DNA of 64,000 bases from Oopsacas minuta (lineage: Eukaryota; Porifera; Hexactinellida; Lyssacinosida; Leucopsacidae). The stretch covers positions 62,001-126,000 of the forward strand of contig JAKMXF010000326.1 of NCBI GenBank assembly GCA_024704765.1. Direction: 5' to 3'. The notes under the pieces are model-generated. The model was given only the letters and a program-made list of their open reading frames with translations, searched no databases and had not been told where the DNA came from. A program made the translations under genes and the position numbers. Shown here piece after piece: positions 25,095-36,020 of this stretch (position 1 is the first letter of the stretch; every line of letters starts with the position of its first letter).

Positions 25095-25815
25095 ATATCT
25101 TAACAATCTACAACCTGTGAGAAATTTCAAATCAATCGGATAAGAATTGACAGAGCCAGGTGTAATTGCATTTTCGTCTGTCAATGGTCTAAGGCTAGTC
25201 AAATTTAAAAATGGCCCCAAGATCGAGGATAGTAGCATCAACATATGTAGCTATCAATGTGTTCTAGATGGTTATAGGTATGAGGGAGATTTTAAGGTCT
25301 CGCACCGGATAGAACAAAGTCTCTAAGAGGTTTGGAGGAGATTGTGAGCCGAACTTTATACAGGCGGGTGCAAATAGAACAATCGGGCTGTGTCATCCCG
25401 TATAAACATATCTTATCTACATATAACTGTTTAGAACACATAGACATCTCAAATTATGTTGCTGCCACTGTCCGAGAATTCGAGGTCACTACAAGGCCGC
25501 TCACAAAAGTGGTCACCTAAAGTTAAGGACTGTTGCATAATCATATTCTGAGAAAACAATGTGTTCTAAACGGTTGTACGTACCTAAGCTATGTTTCTAA
25601 ATGATAAATTGTTTTTCGAATTCTTGGCTGCATCCTTTGCTGGAGCTCGACTCTCGCTTTCGCACCGGTCAGCCAAGAATCAAAAGACAATTTGCCATTT
25701 AGATAATTGTGAGCCGCCTTGAAGAGCATGGACAGACGAAAATGCAACCTCACGTGGCTGAGTCAAATCTTACCGGGTTGCTTTGAAATCTTTACCCAAG
25801 GTGTAGATATGTCAG
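25095..25815. repeat. Foldback repeat with internal hairpin
   Basis: The left arm (about 25105-25190) and right arm (about 25720-25815) are inverted copies at roughly 75 percent identity over about 85 bases. They share TTGCATTTTCGTCTGTC and, further out, ATCTACA, ATTTCAAA and GGTAAGA/GGATAAGA. Inside is a tighter hairpin at 25598-25703. The intervening open frame (25332-25520) shows no motif. No target duplication was found. It lies in the Mlx intron. Confidence 0.65.
25598..25703. repeat. Hairpin with about 33-base arms and 38-base loop
   Basis: CTAAATGATAAATTGTTTTT continuing CGAATTCTTGGCTG pairs with CAGCCAAGAATCAAAAGACA continuing ATTTGCCATTTAG. The arms have a few mismatches and bulges. 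The loop is G/C-richer (GCTGGAGCTCGACTCTCGC). It could be an element remnant or a transcribed hairpin; transcription on the minus strand as part of the Mlx intron is expected, processing is unknown. Confidence 0.7.
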
Positions 25816-26153
25816 ATCTCTTAACAGGAAGATCCCATTCAGTAAATGTTTATAGCGTTAGGAGTCGCTACGGGGCAGAATATAATAGGCACTAAGTGCT
25901 TCGAACTCATAGAATAGTAAAATTTTAGGATTATATTTTCCATGGTTAGATATTAAACAAGGAGACTTTTAAGGATAATAAGGGAGACATGATCATGTTT
26001 AAGAAAAGTATAGGAACAACTCATTGAATGCTATATTTGAAGGTCCTTTTTAGTCGCTTGAAAGACGTTGTATTAGTATTCATGTGATGACACAGAAAGA
26101 AGCGGTAATATAAATTGATGTAAGATGTATGATAACATCAAACACAATCTTCC

Positions 26154-26453
26154 CTGAAGGAACTTGAGTCATTCTTAGGTTTGATTAACTACTACAGGGA
26201 TGTAAGTCCTGAGTTTGCCAAAGGAGCTCCTCCCCTATACTATCTGATGGAAAGTGGGAGTCCCGTGAGCTTTGAGGGAGCCTCGGAAGTTTGCTTCAGG
26301 GACTTGTGTCAAGTGCATACTTCTAATTCAGTCATCCCAGCATTTCCCCAAGGGGATAAACCAATATATTGGAGTATGCGAATCTGTAAAGTTCATAAGA
26401 AATATTGCATTGTTAATATGTCAGGCAGCATGCAGCAGGAAAATAGAGGGTAG
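26154..26453 (+). pseudogene. Ty3/gypsy reverse transcriptase / RNase H connection fragment
   Basis: Frame starting LKELESFLGLINYYRDVSPE with FAKGAPPLYYLM, the well-known FLGLxNYYRxFIPxFAxxAxPL motif at the thumb-to-RNase H boundary of Ty3/gypsy Pol. About 75 codons remain recognisable (to SFEGASEVCFRDLC); the rest is degenerate. No long terminal repeats, gag or palm domain (YxDD) were recognised in the flanks, so this is an isolated piece. The integrase fragment at 37805 is 11 kb away and need not belong to it. Confidence 0.75.
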
Positions 26454-27223
26454 AGAAACACGAATAAACTGAATACATCATTTCCACAGTGGAAATTCGA
26501 TTAGATAAATTGCAAAGATATATCAGAGTGATTTACAATCAGGGGTAACAGAGGGGCGCACAACCAGTAGATTAAAATATGTACAAATTTAGAAAAGAAT
26601 ACTATCACTGGACAAATGGAGTGAAATATATTGTCGCCTCAACAAATGGTGAATGTGCAGATTTGAGTTGGCAAAAATTCGGGTCACCCTTGGGCTACCA
26701 CCCTAGGGTCATGTATGAATTCTCCTAAACCTCATAGGAGTTGATCAAATTTGATGCATCAAAGTTATCAAATTTAGCGCGCAACATATCCATCAAGATT
26801 TTTAGATACGATTCACCTGTAAATAAACCTTGATAGCAATCTAAAATTCTAAGAATGTGGACCTAATACGCTATAAACAGACTTAATGGGCATTATTTAC
26901 ATTTATCTAGGAAAATGCCTAGCAAAATTCCTAACAGGGCCAAGAACGAACTAAATTTCTTTGATGAAATTGTGAGAGAGAGTCTCCAGAAAATTTACAC
27001 TACCTCAACAAAAGACAGGGAGGAATTTTCTAAGTTACCTCTTCTCTGAAAATGTGAAAATTTGATTAATTTGACTTCTTATAACATAAACGATGGAGTA
27101 CACAATTTATCAGTTGATTGTAAAGTCAAATTATATTACTTGATAGTTAAATATATACATAATTAAGAGTTATACCACCATTTTAACATTTGATCTATCT
27201 TAGACAATTATTAAACTATTCTA

Positions 27224-28534
27224 CAGGGTGTCTAATAAGTTCTGTTATACATTTTCGCGCCTTAGACAGTAGTCTTAATATACTTATAAAGTAATCTTCT
27301 AGATTTTCTTGTACCATTTTTGGCGCTCTTTCGAATTATACCAAGTATATATCATTCAAGTTGATGATTTACCAGAAAATCATGTTAGAAGAAATTCGTC
27401 CAAAAATTGTCACTTTTCATGAATCTGGGTTTAGCAACAGTGAAATTCTAAAAAGGCTAAAAAATGATAAAGTCAATCCCATGCTGATCTATCGCACAAT
27501 AAAACGCTATATAGAGACTGGGAGTGTGTCTGACAGGAAACGAGTTGGTCGTCCAAGATCCGCTCGCACACCAGCCCTGAAGAATAGTGTTAGATGTCGA
27601 ATCCTGAGAAATCCCCGGCGTTCAATGCGAAAAATGTCTCGTGAATTCTGTGTCAATCACAAAATGATGCGGAAATTGGTTGTAGAGGACCTAGGAATGA
27701 AGTCCTATAAGATGAAAAACGTACACCATCTTAATGACTCCATATGTCGTAAGCGACTCGAAAGATGCATACAACTAATAGCCCGAATCGCTCCTGGGAC
27801 TGAAGATCAGATTTTCTTCTCAGATGAGAAGCTGTTCACGGTTGAGGAGGCAAGCAATCGTCAAAACGACCGTATACTTGCTTCTCGAAGTCAGGATATC
27901 CCAGATAGCATCAAGTACATTGATAGAGTCTAGAAGCCTCTTTCTCTGATGGTATGGGCGGGTGTGTCGGCAGACTCACGGACAAACCTGATTTTTGTCC
28001 CCCAAGGAGTGAAAATAAACTCCCAGACGTACAGAGAGCTGGTCTTGGAGCCTGATATTGCGTCTGCTGGTGAGAAGCTCTTTCAAAACCATCCTTAGAC
28101 TTACCAACAAGACTCTGCGCCTGCACATGCTTCAAAAGTATCCGAGGGTTGGTTCCGAGAGCAAAATATCGATTTCATAAGTAAGGATGAATGGCCACCA
28201 TCAAGCCCAGATTTAAACCTACTCGACTATTCTGTTTGAGCAAACTTGGAGAGCAGGGCCTGTGCGAAATCTCACAAGAGTTTGGAGTCCCTCAAAGTTA
28301 GTTTGTTGAGTGAATGGCAGAAAATCCCACAGGAGGAGCTGCGAAAAGCTGTCCATCAGTTTCGGGGCAGACTAGCTTCCGTAATTCATAAAAAGAGAGG
28401 CTATATTGAATGATATTTGTAATTTGTAATTAGGAACATAAGTCCTTAGAAAATAGAAGGTTTCATGGCTTTACAATGGATACATTTGAAATCTTTGGGG
28501 AATTGATATATAACAGAACTTATTAGACACCCTG
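27224..28534 (+). mobile_element. DD37D (maT-like) element, copy 3, best preserved
   Basis: A 1311-bp element with exact inverted ends CAGGGTGTCTAATAAGTTCT and AGAACTTATTAGACACCCTG, flanked by TA (27222-27223, 28535-28536). It is close in sequence to copy 1 (1987-3295) along its length. The transposase is read on the plus strand. Confidence 0.95.
27361..28413 (+). pseudogene. DD37D transposase, full-length frame with three stop codons
   Basis: A 351-codon frame runs from ATG at 27361 to the stop at 28411-28413 without any indel. It carries the helix-turn-helix region (HESGFSNSEILKRLKNDK), the basic hinge NPRRSMRKMSREFC, FSDEKLF (first Asp), YQQDSAPAHASK (second), SSPDLNLLDY (third, 37 residues on) and the terminal KKRGYIE. 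Three in-frame stops interrupt it: TAG near 27931 (from CAG Gln), TAG near 28096 (from TGG Trp) and TGA near 28238 (from TGG Trp), all single transitions. Pro before LDY has become Leu. The copy is therefore young but dead. It lies in the Mlx intron in the opposite orientation to Mlx. Confidence 0.92.
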
Positions 28535-29032
28535 TATATAAAAAAAATTGCTCTGTATATAAAATATTCACAAATATGTATTATCATTATAACCGAAGAT
28601 GTTTGCACGATTCTAGCTTGTTTTGGTTAACTTAGAAGTGTAAAGAGCACCTCAATATAACCAATAAAATTAAATTAGTAATTTGCATACTGTGGTTATA
28701 ACCAACAACGGCTCAATTGTATGATGGCAAACAAATAAGTAGCAAAATATGAATTTATAACTGATATGTCCTAATTACTGAAATGGTCGAATAAAAAGTG
28801 TGACTAAAAGGGGTAACGATTTATAGAGAATAAAATGTATAGATGTTATGGTCAAACAATCGCAGAGATGAAAACAGACATTTGATTTTTCCAGTAAGAA
28901 TATCGATGGTTTCAATCAACATACTGTAAACTATCTGAATACCGTTTTGTTGTAACAAGAATGATAAATTTCTCTAAGAATTTAAGTGGGGAAAATAAAA
29001 TTATGGTTACTTGACAACATTAATACAGTGAA

Positions 29033-29110
29033 CTCCGTTTAATAGGGACACATCGGTTCCAGCAATTTTGTCCCGATTATGCTGAGTTTCCCAATTAACC
29101 AGAGATTTTC
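29033..29110. repeat. Possible pogo-type terminus
   Basis: TACAGTGAACTCCGTTTAAT followed by AGGGACACATCGG resembles pogo/Tigger ends that start TACAGT and carry a TTAATAGGG-like motif. A similar TACAGTCAACTCAGC start occurs at 29815. No matching inverted end or transposase was found, and the small frames in 29116-29796 have no motifs. Confidence 0.35.
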
Positions 29111-30189
29111 TATTAATGATACTAAAGAGAAGAATTATTCGATATTTTCAGTCGCAGATCACTGTAAAGCAATTTAACTTTCTATGGATGAGCAAAACCA
29201 AAAAAATGCACAAATTCGAAATTTTCGTATTGTTTAGTGCGATATGTTTTGCGACATTACCTTGCTTAATAAAAACATGTAGCGCATTATCTACCGCAAT
29301 GTTAAAACTGGTGGCGCCATTTTAGCTTATAGGAGTTTAGATTATTGAGATATTTTGAAATTTTATCAACTTCTATTCTACTTAACCAATTCTAGTGTAT
29401 CAGTAGGAAATTTGGGGATGAACCTTTATGCAATTTTGATATTCTTATATCTGCTAGCCTCCCTGGGATCTGCATATCTCCCAAGTGACGGAAATTTGAA
29501 CATCAAACTTTTAGACCCGCGGGTTTCAAAGAAAACGCTTGTATTTCGGTTGAATTCTTGCATATAGTAGTATATTCATACATTAATTTGATAGCACTCT
29601 GCATGCTCTGCAGTTGCACTTTGCACACACAAAGCACATGTCACGTACATCTGACCACCTTGTCGTCCATTCGTTCCTTCTCAACTCTTCTCAGATGCCA
29701 AATTTGCAGAAATTATTCATAATTCTAATAATTGACCCAGGGCTTGACAAAAGGCGAGTCTTTGCGATAATATCATTATCAAATCATATTTTTTAATGTA
29801 TATTTGTATACATGTACAGTCAACTCAGCTTTCGGTATAGTCACAAAATTTGCTTAATCTGTGAAACCTGACTACCGAATGCCAATTCGTAACTCAATCA
29901 GGACGAATTTCATTTATCTTCTACCTTTTTTGCAACAATCTACAACTCGCTACCAATGAGCCAGTAATCTTCCAAAGCTGGTTATGCCAGTGCACCCGCT
30001 AAAGCCAAATCGGGTATGATTAAGATATATTATAACTAAGTCATTCTTTCCACTTCCAGTTTGTAGGAAATACAGGGTATTAAGATAATGATGCTCAAAT
30101 TTTCTACGCCAGAATTCTGAAAACTTACGAACAATATACTACAGCGATTAGTACTTTCCAATGTAAAACCTTCAAGTTATATACACAAT

Positions 30190-30740
30190 TTAATCCTTTT
30201 AGAAATCCCTGATACCGCTTTCTCCAATGTCGTAGCTGGAATCCGTAAGAGAGCCAGCTCTAGGTCTTTACGAGCATTGAAATGTTGGTAGAAGTGCCGA
30301 TAACCTCTACATCATGGTTTTAGGATAGACCACAGATTTTCTATCGGATTCCGATCTGGAGACTCACTTGTCAATGGGCCTGGACATTGTGACTGCACCA
30401 CTGTTGAGATATTCCCCAAGTGTGTATTGGAGCGGAGTCCTGAAGAAACATTGCTCGTGATATGTCTATTATCATCCTTCGTGTCAAAATATCCTTAGGT
30501 TGAGGTAGTAAATAGCTATCAATGACTATTTCAATATCACTTTCACATAGTATTTCGCATTAACTGCTTGATCATTGGGAGTGATATGAAGTTCTGATAC
30601 CGACGGATAGGAGATCAATTGTCATGATGTTGACGCCGAAGAATTCTAAAACCCGCTCTTATGTCATTCCTCTCAAAATATCCGAACAAGAGCATCCAAG
30701 CTCTGCTTCTCGTTGTTGTAATAGATCACTTGACAATAAA
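30190..30740 (-). pseudogene. Tc1-like transposase fragment (DD34E type), degenerate
   Basis: Minus-strand fragment with the catalytic core of a Tc1-like transposase. Reading from about 30520 down: VIDSYLLPQPKDIL, then MFLQDSAPIHTWGISQQW (second acidic site), then after a frame shift SPDRNPIENLWSILKP (third, Glu). The distance is about 34-35 residues, though the shift makes it uncertain. The C-terminal tail (NARKDLELALLRIP, ISKRIKLCI) continues to about 30190. The N-terminal DNA-binding part was not recognised. An end-like sequence CAGGGTATTAAGATAATG occurs at 30077. Dead copy inside the Mlx intron. Confidence 0.75.
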
Positions 30741-31602
30741 TATAAGATAAATATGGGAAAAATATACATTGACCAGAAATTGTATTGGTGTTCTCAGTGG
30801 AAGGAATGAGTGGAATTCTATGTAATAAGTATAGTTTTTAAGCATATTAGAATGAAATATTGAAACTCCAATTTCAGCGATTAGTCTACGTATATTAAAG
30901 ATTTCGGGAATTTCTTGGCTTTCCAGACGCTGATTCAAGCTCCGGCGCCAGTGCACGTAAAAATGTATAGATAATATATCAAAATTGGCTAAATAGTTTC
31001 CTGCAAGGTATTTAAAGATGCTTTGTTCATTTCTTGGAGATAATAAATGATAATTCTTATCAAAGAATGCGCAAATATTTCCTTTCGTTGTGAACCAACA
31101 CCATAATTTCGAATTCGAGAGAAATCAAAAACCTTTTAAATACTATTATTATTCTATACCATATCTGATAGATTATATTCAATTCAAATCCGATAAAACC
31201 CAGAGGAAGATTTAGTTAATTACCTTAATAAAGTACATTAATATAGTAGTGTAAGAATAAAGTTAGGCTATAGTACATCAATTTCTTAACACACTTGTAG
31301 ATTTTAGTCAGTTTAGAAAATTCCACTCATTACGATAAGCAGGAAGCAAACAACTTCGTTGTAACAAGAGTTTACTGGATGTATTCTAGATCAGGTCTTG
31401 AAATTTGGAATACAAATAATAAATTGGTATTCAATAGGGTGTCAAAGACTATCCTAAATGAATAAACTTTTGGAAATGTATAATGTGGCAGACACAGCTA
31501 TGAGTAATATACTTGGCCCTCAAGATTTACAAGATAGCGGAACATTGCGATAATCAACAAACAGCATTATTTAGAATGCATAAGATAGTAGGAATTACAA
31601 AC

Positions 31603-31750
31603 CTTGATCAGACTTGGGCATTACTACCAATTGTAATTGTTGATATCCATACTTAATTGCATCTCTTCTCTTCTGTTCAGACAGAGTATGTTTAAGCCTC
31701 TTAACACTATCGTCGTTACTAGTATCCAAATTTGACATACCATTTCTGCT
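31603..31750 (-). CDS. Mlx: Mlx / bigmax exon with basic region and helix 1
   Basis: Minus-strand exon with a CTTTAG acceptor upstream of 31750 and a GTTTGT donor after 31603. It encodes NGMSNLDTSNDDSVKRLKHT followed by LSEQKRRDAIKYGYQQLQLV. The EQKRRDAIK.GY..LQ signature is specific to the Mlx group (vertebrate Mlx: AEQKRRDAIKRGYDDLQ), where the basic region contacts CACGTG-type sites. The exon ends SDQ plus one base, which joins in phase to the helix-2 exon at 14951 as ...SDQGCPSSSQ. If ATG 31738 is the start, the protein is 182 residues. If the candidate exon at 59392-59487 is used it is 218, nearer the usual length. An alternative acceptor (GAGCAG) sits five bases inside. Confidence 0.87.
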
Positions 31751-32300
31751 CTAAAGATAATTAACTAAATAATAAAATTACAAGATGGTTTAGAAAAATA
31801 TAAAACTTAACATTCACATAAAGAAAGAGAACGACGCTGGCTATATTATGATGACAGGGATTGGAAATCGAGTTACGAATTATTATGACAGTATATAAAT
31901 CTCAGCAATAGTGCACTTATTGCAGAAGGAATACATCGCATATATGTGAAAACACGGTACAGTACACATTCGCAAATCATAATCATAGGCCCGAAAGGTT
32001 ATACAACTTTCGGGAAATGCTCCAAAATGTTCAAAATGACATATTTGCACAAGGTTTGACTGTGGACAAAGACTAAATACTATATTACACATACAGGAAG
32101 CAATTTCATTGGTTATACAACTATTGAAAAAAGTCCCTGGAACATGAACTAAGTAATCCTGAAGCAGGCAAAGGTTTGTGTCGGATCAAACGCTAGGGAA
32201 TAAAGGGGATCGCGAAATATTCTATTGCGCCTCATAAGTGGTTTGAAGAAGATATAATTGAGGGACCATGAGTTACCTATCTGTAAAACTTGTTCAATGA
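31751..32300. other. AT-rich stretch without recognised features
   Basis: About 550 bases between the Mlx exon and a mariner element. If Mlx starts at 31738, its promoter or a 5' untranslated exon could lie here or beyond; no TATA or initiator pattern stands out. The open frame 31883-32092 has no motif. Confidence 0.5.
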
Positions 32301-32302
32301 GA

Positions 32303-33622
32303 CTTAGGGCTTTCAATATGTTCCAGACCCTACATCACAATTGCACAATTATGCATTCATATTCTAATTCGTGTATATTCTTATTTACCCATTACATTGA
32401 TCTATGAAATACAGTTTAAATTATTCAATTCGGACTAGTAATATGTAAATATCACAAAGTCTTCTATAGTATATTCTATAGACTTTTTGATAACATGGCT
32501 TCTCCAGACTTCAATTTGAAATTTGAACAAAGGGCGGTAATAAAGTTCTGTACAAGGTTTAGTGGAACGCCGATGGATATACATGAAAAGATGTTGAAAG
32601 CATATTCACATGATGTTCTTTCGTATTCATGTGTGAAAGAATGGGCCAAGAGATTTAGGGATGGTAGAAAAACCTGGAAGATGCGGAGAAATCGGGACGC
32701 CCTATTCTCGTTATCACGCCACATATCATCGATATGGTTAAGAATATTGTAGATAACGATCCCTACTCAACTATTCCTGAGACAGCCCTATATATCGATA
32801 TCTCAACGGGATGTGTCGATGATATTTTGATCAACCATCTTGAATATACAAAGATTTCTTCCAGGTGGACGCCGCACATTCTCAAGAGAAGTAGAAGATT
32901 GTCCGTCTCTCTTATGCGAAGGAATTATTGAAATTGTATCAGTATGCTGACTATCGCAGGCTAGCTGAAATCTGCACTGGTAATGAGACCTGGAATAAAT
33001 ATACTGAGCCTCTGAGAAAAGAACAGAACAAAACGTGGCTTCCTATATGTGCTACCCCAAGCACTAATCCCAGGCCTGACTTCCGTGCAATGAAGGTTCT
33101 ATACTGTAAATTCTCTGTGCTCATGGTATAGTAGCTCCCATTTGTGTCCCAAAGAAGCGTACAATGAGTGGAAAATTTTACGCAGAGGAATGTTTGACGG
33201 AGGTAGAGAATCATTACTTTTCGAAGAGACAAAGTAGTACAGCCGAAGGCATCCAAATATTGCACAATTATGCCAGACCTCACAAATCTAAGATTGTCGG
33301 TGAAATACTGAGTGAAATGGGGGTGGTTGTGGTACCCCATCATCCATATAGCCCTCATCTATCGCCATGTGATTTTTGGCTTTTCAGTTTAGTCAAAAAG
33401 CACTTGGTAGGTAAAGTTTTGACACAAGACTTGCACTCGGATAAGAGCTTCATAAGACCCTTAAATACATCAAAACAAACAATTTCTGATGTGGATAGAA
33501 AGGTTCAAGCTATGTCTCACAAAAGTGCGGATATTTCGAGCATACCATGAAATAATATATTCAATTGTAATCTTATCTATGATTTTAGAGTAATGGGTCT
33601 GGAACATATTGAATGCCTCAAG
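32303..33622 (+). mobile_element. mariner element with about 28-bp inverted repeats
   Basis: Left end CTTAGGGCTTTCAATATGTT followed by CCAGACCC (from 32303), and its inverted counterpart GGGTCTGGAACATATTGAAT followed by GCCTCAAG (to 33622). TA follows the right end; the left flank reads GA, probably mutated. The 1320-bp length is normal for a full mariner. Confidence 0.85.
32495..33550 (+). pseudogene. mariner transposase, degenerate
   Basis: ATG at 32495 opens a mariner DNA-binding region (EQRAVIKFCTRFSGTP, MLKAYSHDVLSYSCVKEWAK). After frame changes near 32690 and 32930 it reads CTGNETW at the first acidic site, so Asp is now Asn. Then 33164-33550 gives ILHNYARPHKSK at the second site, where HDNARPH is expected, so the Asp is lost. 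The third is HPYSPHLSPCDFWLF, which keeps the final Asp but has His for the Asp of SPDL. With at least two of three catalytic residues gone and several frameshifts, this is the most eroded mariner that is still complete end to end. Confidence 0.85.
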
Positions 33623-33624
33623 TA

Positions 33625-34400
33625 AATTAAATCAAAGCTAAGTATTGTTAATTATAGAAAATTACCCTGTATGTATATGAGAGCAACAAATACTTATTTT
33701 TATATTAATAATACGTAGAATTCAATTGTAACAAATTTGAAGAATTCGTTATAAAAATCGAAAGTTTAGAATTCAATAAAATCAAAGGAAAATCATGACA
33801 TAAGAGAATACTATAACAAATCGTATAAATTCTTAGAATTCTTTATGAGACATTCTTAATGATGATATTGAAAAAGCCCCTAAATAATATTGTAAATAAA
33901 TTATAGCAATAAGCAAAATGAGCTAAATCAATTTGGAATGCTACAGTATTAGTCCCAGTATGCTAAAATATAGTTTTAGATATCAATAAAATGGATTTCA
34001 GGAACTATTTGAGAGAAAATGATTAATACTTTCAGAAATAGGGTCATTTATTTGAGTCTCGAAGATTCCACTGTATATAGGGTATAACCTAGTGAATACG
34101 GCGATCGAAGGACGAAATCTATATCAAGCCATTGCAATCAATCCGTCAATTTGACCAATACAAATATATTGAGCCAAAAAGTTAACACTATTTGTATAGT
34201 ATAAATATTTGTCATTAGAAACCTGACCAACCAGACCGAATCTTACGCCATGCGTAGGATAGAGTATAGAATGTTGGCATTATTGTGATGTGTTTGCATT
34301 AGTGCAGAACTCCTAAAGAAAGTAATACCAATTGAAATAGCTATTGTAGGGCCTCAGGACAAGAGTCGTGGTATTGATGTATTTCTCCATAGTCTACTAT
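33625..34400. other. AT-rich stretch without recognised features
   Basis: About 780 bases with no open frame of note. It may contain the eroded 5' part of the mariner fragment that follows. Confidence 0.55.
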
Positions 34401-34404
34401 ACAT

Positions 34405-34569
34405 AAGGCTCCCAGCTACTACTGGCGGCTGAAGTATGAAATAAAACAGTGGGAAAAAGGGACTCCTAAAGAATTCTATACCACTGGGCTGGAAAAGTTG
34501 CCGGAACGATGGAAACGATGTATAAAGTTAAAGGGAGAATTTATCGAAACATTTGATAATCAATTATGA
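34405..34569 (+). pseudogene. mariner transposase C-terminal fragment
   Basis: A 55-codon frame ending in a stop at 34567: APSYYWR (from APSDYWLF), then KQWEKGTPKEFYTTG, LEKLPERWKRCIKLKGEFIE. It matches the C-terminus of the mariner at 1-1001 in the opposite orientation. About 25 residues after YYW are missing, so the fragment carries an internal deletion. No 5' part or terminal repeat was identified. Confidence 0.75.
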
Positions 34570-34835
34570 TAAGTATAGGAAGAGCTGGATTCAGTCAGCC
34601 AGTTAACCGGTTAACCGTCGCTATATATCAGTTAACTGCTAGGATAAAATATATTCGGTTAACCGAAAAGTGTCATTTCAACCAAAATGTTTAGTGTTCC
34701 TAAGCGTTTGAGAGATTCAAAATAAAATATACACGAACTTTGCTAGTTTGGTATTTATGAGATGTTACATTTTAGGTCCGTATTCTCAAATTTCAATAGT
34801 TTAGAAATATAACATCGCATCATGATTGTATATAT

Positions 34836-36020
34836 CAGGGGTTCTCAACCAGGGGTACGCCAGGTGTTTTGGAGGAGTACATCAGATGTTTTCGAGGTGT
34901 CTGCTGAACCAACTATACACGCATAGAATTACTATGAAATTCTGTCTGGTAATTACTTCTGATTGGAGACTTGTCAAAAGTAAACCGTAATTATGACAGT
35001 ATTGTTTAGTTAATTAGGATAGATTGCTAATTACCAGTGTATATTTTGACGCGTTTATGAATGGACAAATATATGCTGGGTGGATACAATTTATGAGCTT
35101 CATTTGACTATACCATCTTAGGGTTTCAATTTCTAGATATAAATTCTAAAATTAATAGTTGTTTAACATAATTTCACATCGAGTTCAAATTTGAACAGTT
35201 ACTCAAATAGCAAATTCATTACCTAAGGAATCAGGGGAAAAACGAAAATATAATGATAATTTTATTCAACACGGTTTCACACTTAGGCTGAAAAATGGAC
35301 GCGAACTACCACAGTGCGTAGTGTGCTTTAAGGTCCTTTCTGATCAATCGATGAAGCCAAGCTTAATTAAGAGGCATCTTAGCAGATGTCATCCAGAGTT
35401 AGTAGATAAAGATACTGCATTCTTCAAACGAATGGAAATCGGAGCGTAGAGGGTGCGTTTAGATAAGAGTGGTCATGTAAATCAAATAAATCAAGCAAGC
35501 CTTCGTGCCTCATATATGGTCGCTCTGAGAATCACTCAAGAGAAAGCTCCACATACAATCGCTGAATTCTACAGTACGAGATGCATCTGAAACTTTGCCA
35601 TTGATGAAGTTCTGGTCTAGAATGAGTCAACATTTCCCTAGTGTCGCTGCCATGGCTGTGCGTAGGCTGCTGATGTTTTCAAGTACATATCTCTGCGAAC
35701 AAGGATTCTCGGCACTGTTAAATATTAAAAACAAACATCGTGCTCATTTATGCGTAGAGCCTGACCTCTGTGTAGCTTTATCTAAAACCGAACCAAGAAT
35801 TGACGAACTTGTAAAAGCAAAGCAGGCCCAGCCATCTCATTAATCTTTGTCTTAATAATTCAACTTTTTTAAATACGTAAATTATGTTGTATTCATGATA
35901 TTACAATTATATCAACGTATAATAATTTAGCGGAATGTTGCTAAAATTTGAATCGAGGGTACCTGGACATTTCCTTTCGCGTCAGGGGGTACGCAGTTCG
36001 TAAAAGGTTGAGAACCCCTG
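34836..36020 (+). mobile_element. hAT (Buster/ZBED5-like) deletion derivative, nested
   Basis: Inverted ends CAGGGGTTCTCAACC and GGTTGAGAACCCCTG, with a perfect 8-bp duplication GTATATAT on both sides (34828-34835, 36021-36028). The 1185-bp element sits inside the outer hAT MITE, so it arrived later. It keeps both ends of the transposase gene but lost the middle. Confidence 0.93.
35222..35843 (+). pseudogene. ZBED5/Buster-like hAT transposase, internally deleted
   Basis: The N-terminal part reads SGEKRKYNDNFIQHGFTL, then a BED-type zinc finger, CVVCF..LS..SMKPSLIKRHL..CHPE (about 35315-35400), then QASLRASYMVALRI. A deletion removes about 400 residues, including the catalytic region. The frame resumes at about 35595 with the hAT C-terminal dimerisation domain: FSSTYLCEQGFSALLNIKNK, VEPDLCVALSKTEPRI, stop at 35841. 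A stop near 35447 also interrupts the front. ZBED5-like transposases are normally 600-700 residues. It cannot make active enzyme but keeps the ends needed for mobilisation in trans. Confidence 0.88.

Larger units (their letters stand above)
14952..31602 (-). other. Large Mlx intron filled with mobile elements
   Basis: A 16,651-base interval between the two Mlx exons, with GT (complement at 31601-31602) and AG (complement at 14952-14953) at its ends. It holds two DD37D elements, a gypsy fragment, a Tc1 fragment, foldback and tandem repeats and AT-rich filler. Stretches where I see nothing definite: 14960-15400, 15500-19600, 20230-21250, 21360-22190, 22450-22980, 26460-27220, 28540-29030 and 30960-31600. 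An imperfect inverted pair (GAATAATACAG near 16707, CTGTATTATTC near 16830) is the only structure noted in 15500-17500. Confidence 0.7.
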
